Assembly (NCBI GenBank): GCA_963524205.1
Contig: CAURED010000004.1
Location: forward strand, 124,001-188,000
Length of the DNA stretch: 64,000 bases
Direction: 5' to 3'
Source of the DNA: Aminipila sp963524205
GTDB taxonomy: Bacteria; Bacillota; Clostridia; Peptostreptococcales; Anaerovoracaceae
The notes below the pieces were generated by a model. It saw only the letters and a program-made list of their open reading frames with translations, did no database searches and was not told where the DNA came from. The position numbers and the translations under genes are program-made. Shown here piece by piece: positions 17,001-25,277 of this stretch (positions within the stretch are counted from its first letter, which is position 1; every line of letters begins with the position of its first letter).

Positions 17001-18413
17001 CTACAAATAATATTTAATAATAACAACACCAGCTCCACCAATACCGCCAGTACCTACTCCACCACTGACATCAAAATAATTAGCAACAGCGCCACCGCCA
17101 CCACCACCATTTCCAGTATTAGGAAGAGCATTACCACCATTACCACCATGAATTTTATTTACTGACCCATCAGGTGAATATGCTGAGCCACCATTACTAT
17201 TAAAACTTGCTCCTCCTCCACCTCCTCCAACCCATGAGTCAGAATTGCTTGGAAGCGAACCATATTGTGATAAACTATTGCCACCCGATTTAGAAAACAT
17301 ATTTGAGCCACTATCCACCGAAACTGTTTCATTTTTATTTACACTTGCATTGCCACCATTTGCCCCGCAAGCACCATATACGCCGCCATCAATAGGACAA
17401 ATAAAACCTACTGTACCATTTGTGGTAGGAAAATTTGTAATATTTCCAGATGAAGTTAAAAATTTTAATGAAGATTGTAAAGTGGAAATTTCTCCAAAGC
17501 TACTATCTCCACCACCAATTGCCCCCACAACAATTGATATTACTGTTCCACATGTAAGTTTATAATTGGGTATATAATTTATTTTCCCACCATCTCCACC
17601 TGTTCCTCCACTAGTGTGTGAATGACTTGCAGAACCATATGCATTACCGCCATTATTACCATTATAACCCCCGCCTACAATATAAATATCTGCTCTTGTT
17701 ACACCACTTGGAACTGTCCAATTTTGAGACGTGGTAAAATATTTGATTACTTCAATTTTAGGCGGATTATCTTTTCTCATTTTTTCTATAGCTTTTTCTG
17801 CATTAGCATTATCTACAGATAAGCCCAATAAGTTTCTCAAACCTTCGCTAATTCCCACTGTTGTTGCGGTTATGTCCTTCGATGGTGCTTGATTCAGCAG
17901 CACATTACTGATACATCCGCCTCTGTCATCCGTTACAGATGCAATCACAGACTGATTAGCATTTATCCTTACCTTTGCCAGCGGAATCTGATAGATGTCC
18001 TCTGTCTGCATGATTGCTATTGGCTTAGGGTCAGCTTCTGCTATTCCTTTCAGCACTTTTATGAAAATATTTCTTTCCGCAATATTTAACTCCGCCACCA
18101 CGCGGTCTATTCTTGGATTTTGTGTGCCTACATCAAATTCAAGAGTCTGCTCAGTTTCAAGAAATCCGGTTCTTCCGTTTATAATGATTCCACCCGGTTT
18201 CACTACACAGCTCATTGCGGAAAGATGTAAAACCTGCAATTCGTTAGTGAGTAAATCAGAACCCCGCACTAAAATTCCATTTGAAAAATAGGCTCTGATT
18301 AAATCTGCCAAGTCTTTGGAATGTGCCACTCTGTCATACTCTTCCTGCCCAGTCTTTGGATTTGTTACCATTTCAGAATCAAAAGGCACTGCCTCTAAAC
18401 TAAAATTATTCAT
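17001..18413 (-). CDS. Receptor-binding fibre with glycine-rich tip, 470 aa
   Basis: The N-terminal half (residues 1-200) resembles upper baseplate or fibre-attachment proteins (NSFLEAV-like start, GGIIINGRTGFLE). Residues about 225-470 form a Gly-rich domain starting IKYFTTSQNWTVPSGV, passing through many GG/GGG runs and ending GGAGVVIIKYYL. This is the glycine-rich domain seen in phage adhesins, which packs polyglycine helices and presents variable loops. It is the likely target-binding protein of the F-type particle. The repeats are of low complexity and could vary by recombination. Confidence 0.78.
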   Translation of the reverse strand: MNNFSLEAVPFDSEMVTNPKTGQEEYDRVAHSKDLADLIRAYFSNGILVRGSDLLTNELQVLHLSAMSCVVKPGGIIINGRTGFLETEQTLEFDVGTQNPRIDRVVAELNIAERNIFIKVLKGIAEADPKPIAIMQTEDIYQIPLAKVRINANQSVIASVTDDRGGCISNVLLNQAPSKDITATTVGISEGLRNLLGLSVDNANAEKAIEKMRKDNPPKIEVIKYFTTSQNWTVPSGVTRADIYIVGGGYNGNNGGNAYGSASHSHTSGGTGGDGGKINYIPNYKLTCGTVISIVVGAIGGGDSSFGEISTLQSSLKFLTSSGNITNFPTTNGTVGFICPIDGGVYGACGANGGNASVNKNETVSVDSGSNMFSKSGGNSLSQYGSLPSNSDSWVGGGGGGASFNSNGGSAYSPDGSVNKIHGGNGGNALPNTGNGGGGGGAVANYFDVSGGVGTGGIGGAGVVIIKYYL

Positions 18414-18415
18414 TG

Positions 18416-20131
18416 TTATTTTGCCCCCTTCGTTACTAATTTCATTGTTTCATAAATATCGGGAATATCTTCACCCAACTTCACAGAAAGTTTGTACCCA
18501 TTTACATCCCAGCTTTCCGTAGCACTGGATATTCTTAAGTTGACTGAAAAGCCGATACTATCATCGGTACAATTAACCATATCCCCTAAATAAAAATCTT
18601 TACCGAATTGTTTGTTGCTAAGTAAATACAATTCACAATCCACGACTTCATTGATCACCATTTTTCTTAAAGCTGCCTTAGCTGCCGACTCAAGCATAGC
18701 TATGTAACTGGCTTCTGGCAACGTCACATCATCGATCTTACTTGAAATCTGTCCAGATAAGTCTAAGAAACGTTCCTTTCTCATTGTTCCCGTTTCATTC
18801 CCAAGCCTTATAGTTATATTTTTTCCATCCCCCTTAACGTAGATAAAGTTGCAGACATTAGTAATACTTTTGTTATACTCCACCTCAAGAAGATTGTCTC
18901 TATCCCTGCTTAACACCATTGGCTGTACATCATTTTCCACAAATTCGATAATCTGAACCTTGTATTTCCAGCCATTATCGTAATAGATATTTTCTTTGCA
19001 CCAATTAATTCCGGGTTCTTTGCCTACGCCAAAAGTTGCTGTAAGATCTATAATTGCAGCATATTCTGTATAAACAGCTATATTTTCTTCCTCAGGAAGT
19101 TCTCCCTGCGCCAACGCAAGTTTGAACTGTCCAGCTGTCTTGGGAACATAAAGTGCGTTAAACCTCTGCATGCCATTGGTTTTTCCAACAGAAAATGTGT
19201 GCCCGCCTTCTGAGTCTGGAAATCCATATCCCAGAACAGATTCCGTAGGATTGTCGCACAGAATATCTATAAAGTAGACATGCTGGTCGCTCAAACTTAC
19301 ATCTTGATAAACGTAACCTGCTTTTCTGAAAAAATATACCCATTCAAATTTTGACTTCTCATCATCTAAATATTTTTTGTATCTATCCTTTAGCTTAACT
19401 TTCTTAAATTTCCCCATTTCACAAGACAGAATATCGGTACCCTGATAATTAGTTCCTCCGTCTATTTGCTGCCAACCCTTTAAATCTTTTTCAAATTGTC
19501 CGTTTATTAAAACATCCATTGCATTGTGCGTCTCAATAAAGGTTTTTGTATTTTTTTCTTCTGTTCTGTTGACTCCTTTATAGATATCAAATACGAAATC
19601 CTTTGTATCTTCGTCAACCCATAAATTAAATCCCAGCATAGTTTTCTGGCATATCTTCTTTATTACTTCCAAAATCAGCTCATTGGAGCATGCATAGTTA
19701 TCTACCCCTTCATCTGCATCTACAAAATTTCCCAACTTTAGATTAGAGATTATTCTGTTGGAATCAAGGCTGGTTACTGCATTATCTTGAATAATTTTAT
19801 GAATCATCTGCGCCGGTTGTGTAGATTCAAATGCATAATCTCCTAAAGCTACTCTTCTTTCTAAAAGAACTTCTGTCATTCTGCCTTTTACAACAAGAGA
19901 TTCAATCCCCTCATCATCAATAACTGTACTGATAAACTCGATAAGTCCGCTATGCTTATCATCCTTTAAATTCTGAATGATACGATCAGTCTGCAGCAAT
20001 TCAAAATATTCCATATCACAATGGAGTTCAAAGGAACCAATGTCGTTATAAACTGTAGTCCAGCTGAAAGAAGTGTACACATCAACAATACCGATTTTCT
20101 CAAGCTGTTGATTGAGAACGTATATGTCCAT
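18416..20131 (-). CDS. Tail-associated protein / baseplate hub of the non-contractile tail (Tal, gp37-like), 571 aa
   Basis: The start DIYVLNQQLEKIGIVDVYTSFSWT and IQNLKDDKHSGLIEFI are typical of the siphovirus ReqiPepy6 gp37-like/Tal family that forms the tip of the tail below Dit. The middle holds a beta-rich carbohydrate-binding-like insertion (about residues 210-380), probably a wall-binding domain. I see no clear endopeptidase motif. Coupled to Dit by a TAATG overlap. Confidence 0.82.
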   Translation of the reverse strand: MDIYVLNQQLEKIGIVDVYTSFSWTTVYNDIGSFELHCDMEYFELLQTDRIIQNLKDDKHSGLIEFISTVIDDEGIESLVVKGRMTEVLLERRVALGDYAFESTQPAQMIHKIIQDNAVTSLDSNRIISNLKLGNFVDADEGVDNYACSNELILEVIKKICQKTMLGFNLWVDEDTKDFVFDIYKGVNRTEEKNTKTFIETHNAMDVLINGQFEKDLKGWQQIDGGTNYQGTDILSCEMGKFKKVKLKDRYKKYLDDEKSKFEWVYFFRKAGYVYQDVSLSDQHVYFIDILCDNPTESVLGYGFPDSEGGHTFSVGKTNGMQRFNALYVPKTAGQFKLALAQGELPEEENIAVYTEYAAIIDLTATFGVGKEPGINWCKENIYYDNGWKYKVQIIEFVENDVQPMVLSRDRDNLLEVEYNKSITNVCNFIYVKGDGKNITIRLGNETGTMRKERFLDLSGQISSKIDDVTLPEASYIAMLESAAKAALRKMVINEVVDCELYLLSNKQFGKDFYLGDMVNCTDDSIGFSVNLRISSATESWDVNGYKLSVKLGEDIPDIYETMKLVTKGAK

Positions 20132-21015
20132 TATTCCTCCACCTCCAAATATAAAGGGGTAAATTTAATGACATTATTTAAATTAGATTCATTTCTTGCT
20201 GCTGAAATCAAAATGTCATTGACTCCTGTATTTAAACATAAGCTCATGGTTGATTTTTTCGTAATATTGTTTAAAATGTCTGTTTGACTGTTTCCTCGGA
20301 TAAATTTAGCGTATTTACTTCCTGATATGGTGGAGACTTCAACCATATCGCCTTTTTCCATGTTGATAATTATTTCAATAAACTTACCTGATTTATTGTT
20401 AGTAATCTTAGGATTTTTTACCGCTCCCTCATCAGCAATAAATCTTGCTACAAAGCCTGTCTCAATGTCCCCATCATTCACTATGTTTTTAATAGAATCT
20501 TGTGATATCTGTCCGAAACAGATACCTTTTTTAGCAGGTATTATCATTGGAAACAGTGGTACTGCTCTAGCATTTGAATAATATACAACTTCTTCATTCT
20601 TCCTCTTAAATACAGGCTCAAAAGCCGTGCATTGTATCAGAAATTCACAGAAATTACTTCCATTTCTCAGACGTTCATTGGAATAAGACACAGAAGCATT
20701 TGCTCGAACAGAAATTTTATAATTACCGCATTCTATAATTAAAGTATGACTAGGATTTATTATTCTATTAAGCTCTCTTTTTTTTAGAGCTATACTTTTT
20801 CCATAGCCAAAGACCGCTCCCTTTATACTGATACTTCTTGTATCCAGCTTAGTGGACATAACTTTGGTTCCTATTAAATTGATATACGGTGTTGTCTTTT
20901 GTGTCGCAGGAGCTTGTCCAAAGTCCACCAGGCCAAGTACATATCCCCTGTTGTCTGTTCCAATCTTTATGGTTTTATCCAGTTCAATATTGTGTAATAT
21001 AATATCTGTAATCAT
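20131..21015 (-). CDS. Distal tail protein (Dit-like), 294 aa
   Basis: Phage tail-component family: an N-terminal beta-rich ring domain (about residues 1-140) with SVSYSNERLRNGSNFCEFLIQC, then a galectin-like C-terminal domain. In siphoviruses it forms the ring that joins tube and tip. It lies in the canonical order tape measure-Dit-Tal, eight bases after the tape measure stop. Confidence 0.82.
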   Translation of the reverse strand: MITDIILHNIELDKTIKIGTDNRGYVLGLVDFGQAPATQKTTPYINLIGTKVMSTKLDTRSISIKGAVFGYGKSIALKKRELNRIINPSHTLIIECGNYKISVRANASVSYSNERLRNGSNFCEFLIQCTAFEPVFKRKNEEVVYYSNARAVPLFPMIIPAKKGICFGQISQDSIKNIVNDGDIETGFVARFIADEGAVKNPKITNNKSGKFIEIIINMEKGDMVEVSTISGSKYAKFIRGNSQTDILNNITKKSTMSLCLNTGVNDILISAARNESNLNNVIKFTPLYLEVEE

Positions 21016-21023
21016 AACATCAC

Positions 21024-22778
21024 CTAAAATCCCAACATTAATGCCCTTTGAGCATTTTTCATTTGTTTTGCACTTTCCAAAGGAGTAAGGGCCTTAGGAC
21101 TATAAAAATTATATGTATCGCCGCCTCTTGTTCCTACTCTACTTGCAATTTCGTCTGCCAGATTACCTGCTCCGCCGTTTCCCAAAGGTGTTACGGTGGC
21201 AACTCCAAAGTTTAAAGTCAAAAGTTCTGGACCATTTTCTCCCACTAAAGCCGTTCCATTTGTTATGGATCCTCCTGTAGCCATACCGGGTACTTTTTTC
21301 TTTTTACTTTTTTTGTCGTCGCCTGAATCCCAGAAATCTAATTGTTTTAGCCATCCTATAGCATCCTTAACTCCCTCTATCAACTTGTCTATAGGTTTCA
21401 TAATAAAGTCAACGGCTCCTTTTATTACTTTTTTAATAGTACCCCATATTTTTGTTACAGCATCCCTAAATCCTTCATTTGTTTTCCATAAATATACCAT
21501 TCCTGCTGCCAAAGCTGCCACTGCAGCTACAACAATACCTATAGGGTTATCCTTCATAACTAAATTAAGCGTTGCTTGAACAATCCCCAGTTCTTCTGCA
21601 ACTTTTTTCCATTTCATAAATGCACTAATTAACCCCTGAATTATTGCAACCACATTCAATGCTGCCAAACCTGCTCCTATTGCTACAATGCACCCAACAA
21701 TTAGTTCCTGATTTTCATTGACCCATGCTAAAATATCATTTAGGATATCTTCTGCATCTTGAATATAGGGTAATAAATCAGCTGCGATAGTGGCACCTAT
21801 AGCGAAAAATATTTGGCTTCCTGTTTCTTCAATAGAATCTATAGAATCTTTAAATGCGCTTGCAGCCTCCAACGTATCTCCAGACAAAACCAGCCCTGTA
21901 TTCTCCGCTTCTGACGCCAGTCCCTGTAGTGCTTCTGCACCGCCTGAAATAAGAGGCGTTAAATCTCCCGCTGATGTCCCAAAGATATCCATTGCTAGTG
22001 CATTTCTTTCTGTTTCGTCTGAAACTTGTCCCAAAGCTTCAATAATCTCATAGAATACTTCTGTGGAATCTTTGACGTCACCTGTCATTCCATCTTTAAT
22101 ATTGACTCCAAGCTTTTTAAATGAATCTTCTAACTGCTGATTGTTTGAGCCTGCCGCATTCATGTTGTCACTCATATTACCTAAAGCTTCACTTACACTA
22201 TCAAAAGGAACACCCAATGACTCTGATGCATATTTTAATTTACCAATATCTACTGCCGCCATACCTGTGCTGTCTGATAAAGAAACAATTTCTTGTGCTG
22301 TTTCACTTGCCTTCATAGTCATATCACCTAAAGCGCCTGCTAAGTCTTTAGTAATACTTAAGCTTGCTGACCTAATATTTTTATTAAAATCATCATCACC
22401 AAGAAGATTCAATTTACTCTTTCCCTGTTCAGCAGACTCCTCTAACCCATTTAAGTTTCCTCTCAACGTAGTTAGTTCTTCTTCAATTGCCTTATAATTA
22501 CTTACTATTTCAGTACCCATATCCAGCTTTTCTTTCGCACTATCTGCTGCTGACTGTAGCTTGTTCATGCTATCTTTAGTTAAATCGATCTGTTGATTCA
22601 GTAATTCTTGCTTTTGAACGAGTAACTGTGTATTTTCAGCATCTGCTTTTAAAAGCCGCTCTATTCTCAGCAATTCTTCCTGCAGTTTTTTGCTACTCTC
22701 AGTTGCTGCTTCCAACATCTTATTTAAAGGGGTGATATCACTAACCCCTACCGTTAATTCTTTAGTTTTTTCGGCCAA
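21024..22778 (-). CDS. Tape measure protein of the non-contractile tail, 584 aa
   Basis: Starts with TTG at 22778 after GGGGGTGA, one base after the end of the frameshifted chaperone frame. Residues 1-130 form a long coiled coil (KNMLEAATESSKKLQ-like heptads). A TP901-type central domain follows (SLSDSTGMAAVDIGKLKYAS, TDDEF-type loop, DIFGTSAGDLTPLISGG), then hydrophobic helices (about residues 335-445) and a Gly-rich C-terminus. It is nearly the same length as the contractile-module tape measure, so both tails would be of similar length. Confidence 0.9.
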   Translation of the reverse strand: MAEKTKELTVGVSDITPLNKMLEAATESSKKLQEELLRIERLLKADAENTQLLVQKQELLNQQIDLTKDSMNKLQSAADSAKEKLDMGTEIVSNYKAIEEELTTLRGNLNGLEESAEQGKSKLNLLGDDDFNKNIRSASLSITKDLAGALGDMTMKASETAQEIVSLSDSTGMAAVDIGKLKYASESLGVPFDSVSEALGNMSDNMNAAGSNNQQLEDSFKKLGVNIKDGMTGDVKDSTEVFYEIIEALGQVSDETERNALAMDIFGTSAGDLTPLISGGAEALQGLASEAENTGLVLSGDTLEAASAFKDSIDSIEETGSQIFFAIGATIAADLLPYIQDAEDILNDILAWVNENQELIVGCIVAIGAGLAALNVVAIIQGLISAFMKWKKVAEELGIVQATLNLVMKDNPIGIVVAAVAALAAGMVYLWKTNEGFRDAVTKIWGTIKKVIKGAVDFIMKPIDKLIEGVKDAIGWLKQLDFWDSGDDKKSKKKKVPGMATGGSITNGTALVGENGPELLTLNFGVATVTPLGNGGAGNLADEIASRVGTRGGDTYNFYSPKALTPLESAKQMKNAQRALMLGF

Positions 22779-22982
22779 TCAATTCACCCCCAAAAATTTT
22801 AATATTTCATCATCATCTAATTCTTCTACCTCATCATAAACTTCATCATCATTCAGCCTTTCGGTAAAAATGTCTACAATTTCACCAACTGTAATATATT
22901 TCAGTTCTTCAAGAGGTATTCCCAGCTGTAAACTGCGTAATAAAAATAGTGCGGTTGTTAACTGCCTGCTACTTGACTTAGT
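22779..22982 (-). CDS. Frameshift extension of the non-contractile tail chaperone (T part)
   Basis: Read after a -1 shift in the nine-A run at 22990-22982, adding 66 residues to the first 118 residues of the chaperone (about 184 in all). It begins TKSSRQLTTALFLLRSLQLG and is acidic at the end (DEVEELDDDEILKFLGVN). TGA at 22781-22779 directly abuts the tape measure TTG. It has no start of its own. The helical L-rich segment followed by an acidic tail is typical of gpT-like parts. Confidence 0.85.
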   Translation of the reverse strand, partial: TKSSSRQLTTALFLLRSLQLGIPLEELKYITVGEIVDIFTERLNDDEVYDEVEELDDDEILKFLGVN

Positions 22983-23335
22983 TTTTTTTTAGATTCTGCT
23001 ATAGACATTTCATTTTGAAGCCATAATGCTAACACCTCTGGAAGTATTTCATAAATTGAAAAGGTTCCAAAACTGTCAAGCCATTCTTCAACAGTGCCTA
23101 TAGATTCATCCGCATGGTAGGCCATGACATAGGCTATATTCTCAAAGACCTCAAGTTCCACCACTTCAAATTCAGTTCCTTTTTCTACTTTTTTCTGATA
23201 AGCTGATTTCAGTTTCATGATGTCCTGCATGATATCCCGCTTGAACATAACCCTATACAACCTAAGTACATACGCACTCGCTCTAAATTTCACAGGTCTA
23301 TTTTCAACCATAATTTCTTTTGTTAAGGCCTGCAT
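22958..23335 (-). CDS. Tail assembly chaperone of the non-contractile tail (G part)
   Basis: 125 residues, starting by overlapping the stop of the tube gene. The helical domain with RASAYVLRLYRVMFKRDIMQ and a Trp-rich region (VEEWLDSFGTFSIYEI) matches the siphovirus gp14-like chaperone group. Placed between tube and tape measure. Its codons 116-118 (AAA AAA AAA) hold the slip site for the -1 shift. Confidence 0.85.
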   Translation of the reverse strand: MQALTKEIMVENRPVKFRASAYVLRLYRVMFKRDIMQDIMKLKSAYQKKVEKGTEFEVVELEVFENIAYVMAYHADESIGTVEEWLDSFGTFSIYEILPEVLALWLQNEMSIAESKKKLSQVAGS

Positions 23336-23904
23336 TATTTTCCACTCTCCTCAGTAAAAAGCTGTACGCTCTTATACCATTCATCATATGCTGTAGGATT
23401 TTCTGATTTTCTGCAGTATGCAAAACTGTAATTATTGCCATATGGCTTTGATACAGTAATAGGTACTGTCTGTGCTTCTGGCGTTGTACCAGACTTTGGA
23501 GTTAATGTTGGTCTTCCAGCAGTGCATCTGTAATAAGCACATCGAATCGGTTCCTTATCACCATTTATTTCAAACAGTAATGCAAATGGTGTTCCTGCAG
23601 CCGTGACATCTTCAACAATTAATCCCTTTGCATCTTTTTTATATCCTAAAAATCTAGTCTTAAATTGATCATCAATTAATGCCATTGCTAATTCCAGTGT
23701 ATATCCGTCATTAGCATATGCCGCATAATAATTTGGATTATTGTCTGCCTGAAATTTTACTTCTGTGTTTGTTGGTGTAGCGGTCATAGAAACAGCCCCC
23801 TGTGCTGCAAATGGCACTTCATACTTACTTGCACCCTCAACCTCTTTTAATTCTGCGAAATGGACATTTGAAAGTCCAAACTGTACTTTGTTACTCATAA
23901 TCAT
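23335..23904 (-). CDS. Major tail tube protein of the non-contractile tail
   Basis: About 190 residues from the ATG at 23904 behind AAAGGA (an ATG six bases on is also possible; the opening to 23961 is not supported). Similar to the phi13/TP901-type major tail proteins: SNKVQFGLSNVHFAEL, then AMTATPT-like beta strands, LALIDDQFKTRFLGYKKDA and LLFEINGDKEPIRCAYYRC. The C-terminal extension (PKSGTTPEAQTVPIT) is usual. It makes the rigid tube of the F-type particle. Confidence 0.9.
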   Translation of the reverse strand: MIMSNKVQFGLSNVHFAELKEVEGASKYEVPFAAQGAVSMTATPTNTEVKFQADNNPNYYAAYANDGYTLELAMALIDDQFKTRFLGYKKDAKGLIVEDVTAAGTPFALLFEINGDKEPIRCAYYRCTAGRPTLTPKSGTTPEAQTVPITVSKPYGNNYSFAYCRKSENPTAYDEWYKSVQLFTEESGK

Positions 23905-23943
23905 TTTTTCCTTTCGTTGTTTCTTTAAATTTTGTAAATTTAC

Positions 23944-23957
23944 TTGGATTAATCCAA
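23944..23957. promoter_or_regulatory. Perfect 14-bp palindrome before the tail tube gene
   Basis: TTGGATTAATCCAA is fully self-complementary and lies 40 bases before the tube start. It could be an operator for late expression, perhaps for the sigma-like regulator encoded just upstream; the half AATCCAA recurs before the contractile operon. No clear -10/-35 pair accompanies it. Confidence 0.4.
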
Positions 23958-23997
23958 CCATGTTGGGCTAAAATTATTTTCTATTGCCCTTCCCTAT

Positions 23998-24420
23998 TTA
24001 TGATTTTAGCGCTTGCTTTTCGAGATTTTCGGTGCCTTTTAAAAAAGCATTATGTTTTTGTCTCGGATAGCTTTCATCATATTCACCAATAGAGAATGCT
24101 ATTTGTTGCCAGGTTAAACCATTTATGTATCTTAGTCTTAATATCTGCCGCATTTTACTGTCTTCAACTGAATCTATAAATTTATTAATCCTCTTAAGCT
24201 CATACCAACATTTCTCTATGTTAATAGATATAAGTTCTCTTAAATCTGCTATATCCGATTGGCAATCTGGCGCTTCTTCCTGCAAGTTAAAATTTAATGG
24301 TATTCCAGAAATCTTTGCTGACTTTCCTTGCAAGGCTGACTCCAGCTCTTCTAAGCTACGCTGTTGCTGCTCGATTTCTCTGTTTAGATCATATAGCTGA
24401 CTTAATTCTTTTTTAGTCAC
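23998..24420 (-). CDS. Sigma-70 region 4-like late regulator (ArpU/RinA type)
   Basis: About 140 residues from the GTG at 24420, which follows AAGAAGGTG; an earlier ATG at 24474 would overlap the Cro-like gene by 41 bases and is rejected. The N-terminal half is a coiled coil (NREIEQQQRSLEELESAL); the C-terminal half holds the helix-turn-helix RLRYINGLTWQQIAFSIGE, typical of phage late regulators related to sigma region 4. Situated between early switch and structural genes, it probably switches on the tail operons. Confidence 0.75.
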   Translation of the reverse strand: MTKKELSQLYDLNREIEQQQRSLEELESALQGKSAKISGIPLNFNLQEEAPDCQSDIADLRELISINIEKCWYELKRINKFIDSVEDSKMRQILRLRYINGLTWQQIAFSIGEYDESYPRQKHNAFLKGTENLEKQALKS

Positions 24421-24433
24421 AAATTCACCTTCT

Positions 24434-24637
24434 TTACTCGTTCGTAAGTATCTCTGAAAAAAGATAACTTGCACTGCGTTTTAACCTTTTCGATATGTAA
24501 TTAGCCTCTGTAATAGTAAAATCAGTTTTGCTATTTAGCTTATTGCATACACTTTTTTCACTTAAATGGAGTTCATTTGCAAGCATTTTTGGTGTAATCC
24601 CCTGTTTGCACATTTGATAACGTAAATTAAGATACAT
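24434..24637 (-). CDS. Cro-like XRE-type helix-turn-helix protein, 67 aa
   Basis: A single HTH domain (GITPKMLANELHLSEKSVCNKL) and a short tail. ATG follows GGGGAGA. It is divergent from the repressor across a region with three related sites, the classical Cro/CI arrangement. It likely represses the repressor gene or tunes its own operon. Confidence 0.75.
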   Translation of the reverse strand: MYLNLRYQMCKQGITPKMLANELHLSEKSVCNKLNSKTDFTITEANYISKRLKRSASYLFSEILTNE

Positions 24638-24655
24638 ATAATCTCCCCTTTCTTT

Positions 24656-24734
24656 TTACCATACATGGTGAATTTAGTTTTACTGTAAGTTATATATGGT
24701 TAATTTGTCAATGTTTTTTTACTTTGTATGGTAA
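24656..24734. promoter_or_regulatory. Divergent operator/promoter region of the tailocin switch
   Basis: Three copies of ATGGTnA (24665, 24696, 24728) point the same way at spacings of 31 and 32 bases, three helical turns apart. The first forms an inverted pair with ACCAT (24658). On the minus strand TTGACA (24711-24706) and TACAGT, 18 bases apart, make a good promoter for the Cro-like operon, with the second site between its hexamers. The repressor side has only a weak TTGATT and TTATTG. Confidence 0.65.
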
Positions 24735-24794
24735 TTTTTTTCTTGATTTTTTTTTAATGCTCTGTTATTGTTGTGATAAAGAGAGGTGAAGGAA

Positions 24795-25184
24795 ATGAAT
24801 TTTTTAGAAAAATTGAATTATCTTATGGAAATTAATAATATAAATAAAAATATTCTTTCGAAAGAAAGTGGTATACCCTATTCTACAATTGATAATTTTT
24901 ATAAAAAAGGCTATGAAAAAGCAAAGCTGCCTACTATACAGAAACTTGCAAAATATTTCGATACTACTTTAGATTATCTAATATTTGATGAAATAACTGA
25001 CGTCAACTATGGAAAGGCCTATGGTTTTCAAGTTTCATTTGAGGAAATGAATCATATACAAAAATACCGTGCTCTCAACGAGCACGGTAAAGAAGTTGTT
25101 AATTTAGTTTTAAATTTAGAATACGATTTTTGCAAATCCAATGATATCAGTAATAACTTTATTTCCACAAATAGCAAGGAATAA
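24795..25184 (+). CDS. XRE-family repressor of the tailocin island
   Basis: 129 residues from the ATG at 24795 after AGAGGTGAAGG (a GTG at 24786 overlaps the ribosome site). The N-terminal HTH spans roughly residues 8-60 (NILSKESGIPYSTIDNFY, then LAKYFDTTLDYLI). There is no LexA-type protease domain, so induction must come from another signal or partner. It is the only plus-strand gene of the island and diverges from the tail operons. Confidence 0.85.
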   Translation: MNFLEKLNYLMEINNINKNILSKESGIPYSTIDNFYKKGYEKAKLPTIQKLAKYFDTTLDYLIFDEITDVNYGKAYGFQVSFEEMNHIQKYRALNEHGKEVVNLVLNLEYDFCKSNDISNNFISTNSKE

Positions 25185-25189
25185 AAATA

Positions 25190-25242
25190 TGCTCTCCTTG
25201 AAGTAACCAATTTTTTTAAAACTGGCAGCTTCAAGGAGAGCA
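25190..25242. terminator. Bidirectional terminator between repressor and gpsA
   Basis: A perfect 14-bp stem (TGCTCTCCTTGAAG, 25190-25203; CTTCAAGGAGAGCA, 25229-25242) with a 25-base loop. On the minus strand TATTTTTATT follows it, serving gpsA. Confidence 0.7.
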
Positions 25243-25277
25243 CTTCTTATCACATGCACTTTTTTATAAACAATAAT

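Noticed and set aside
24638..24794. SOS (LexA) box in the tailocin switch region
   Set aside because: No GAAC-N4-GTTC or close variant is present; the repeats there are ATGGTnA.
3667..25184. An ordinary complete or decayed prophage
   Set aside because: No head, packaging, replication or integration gene is seen, the tail genes are all intact, and both frameshift signals are kept. Decay would not spare these selectively.
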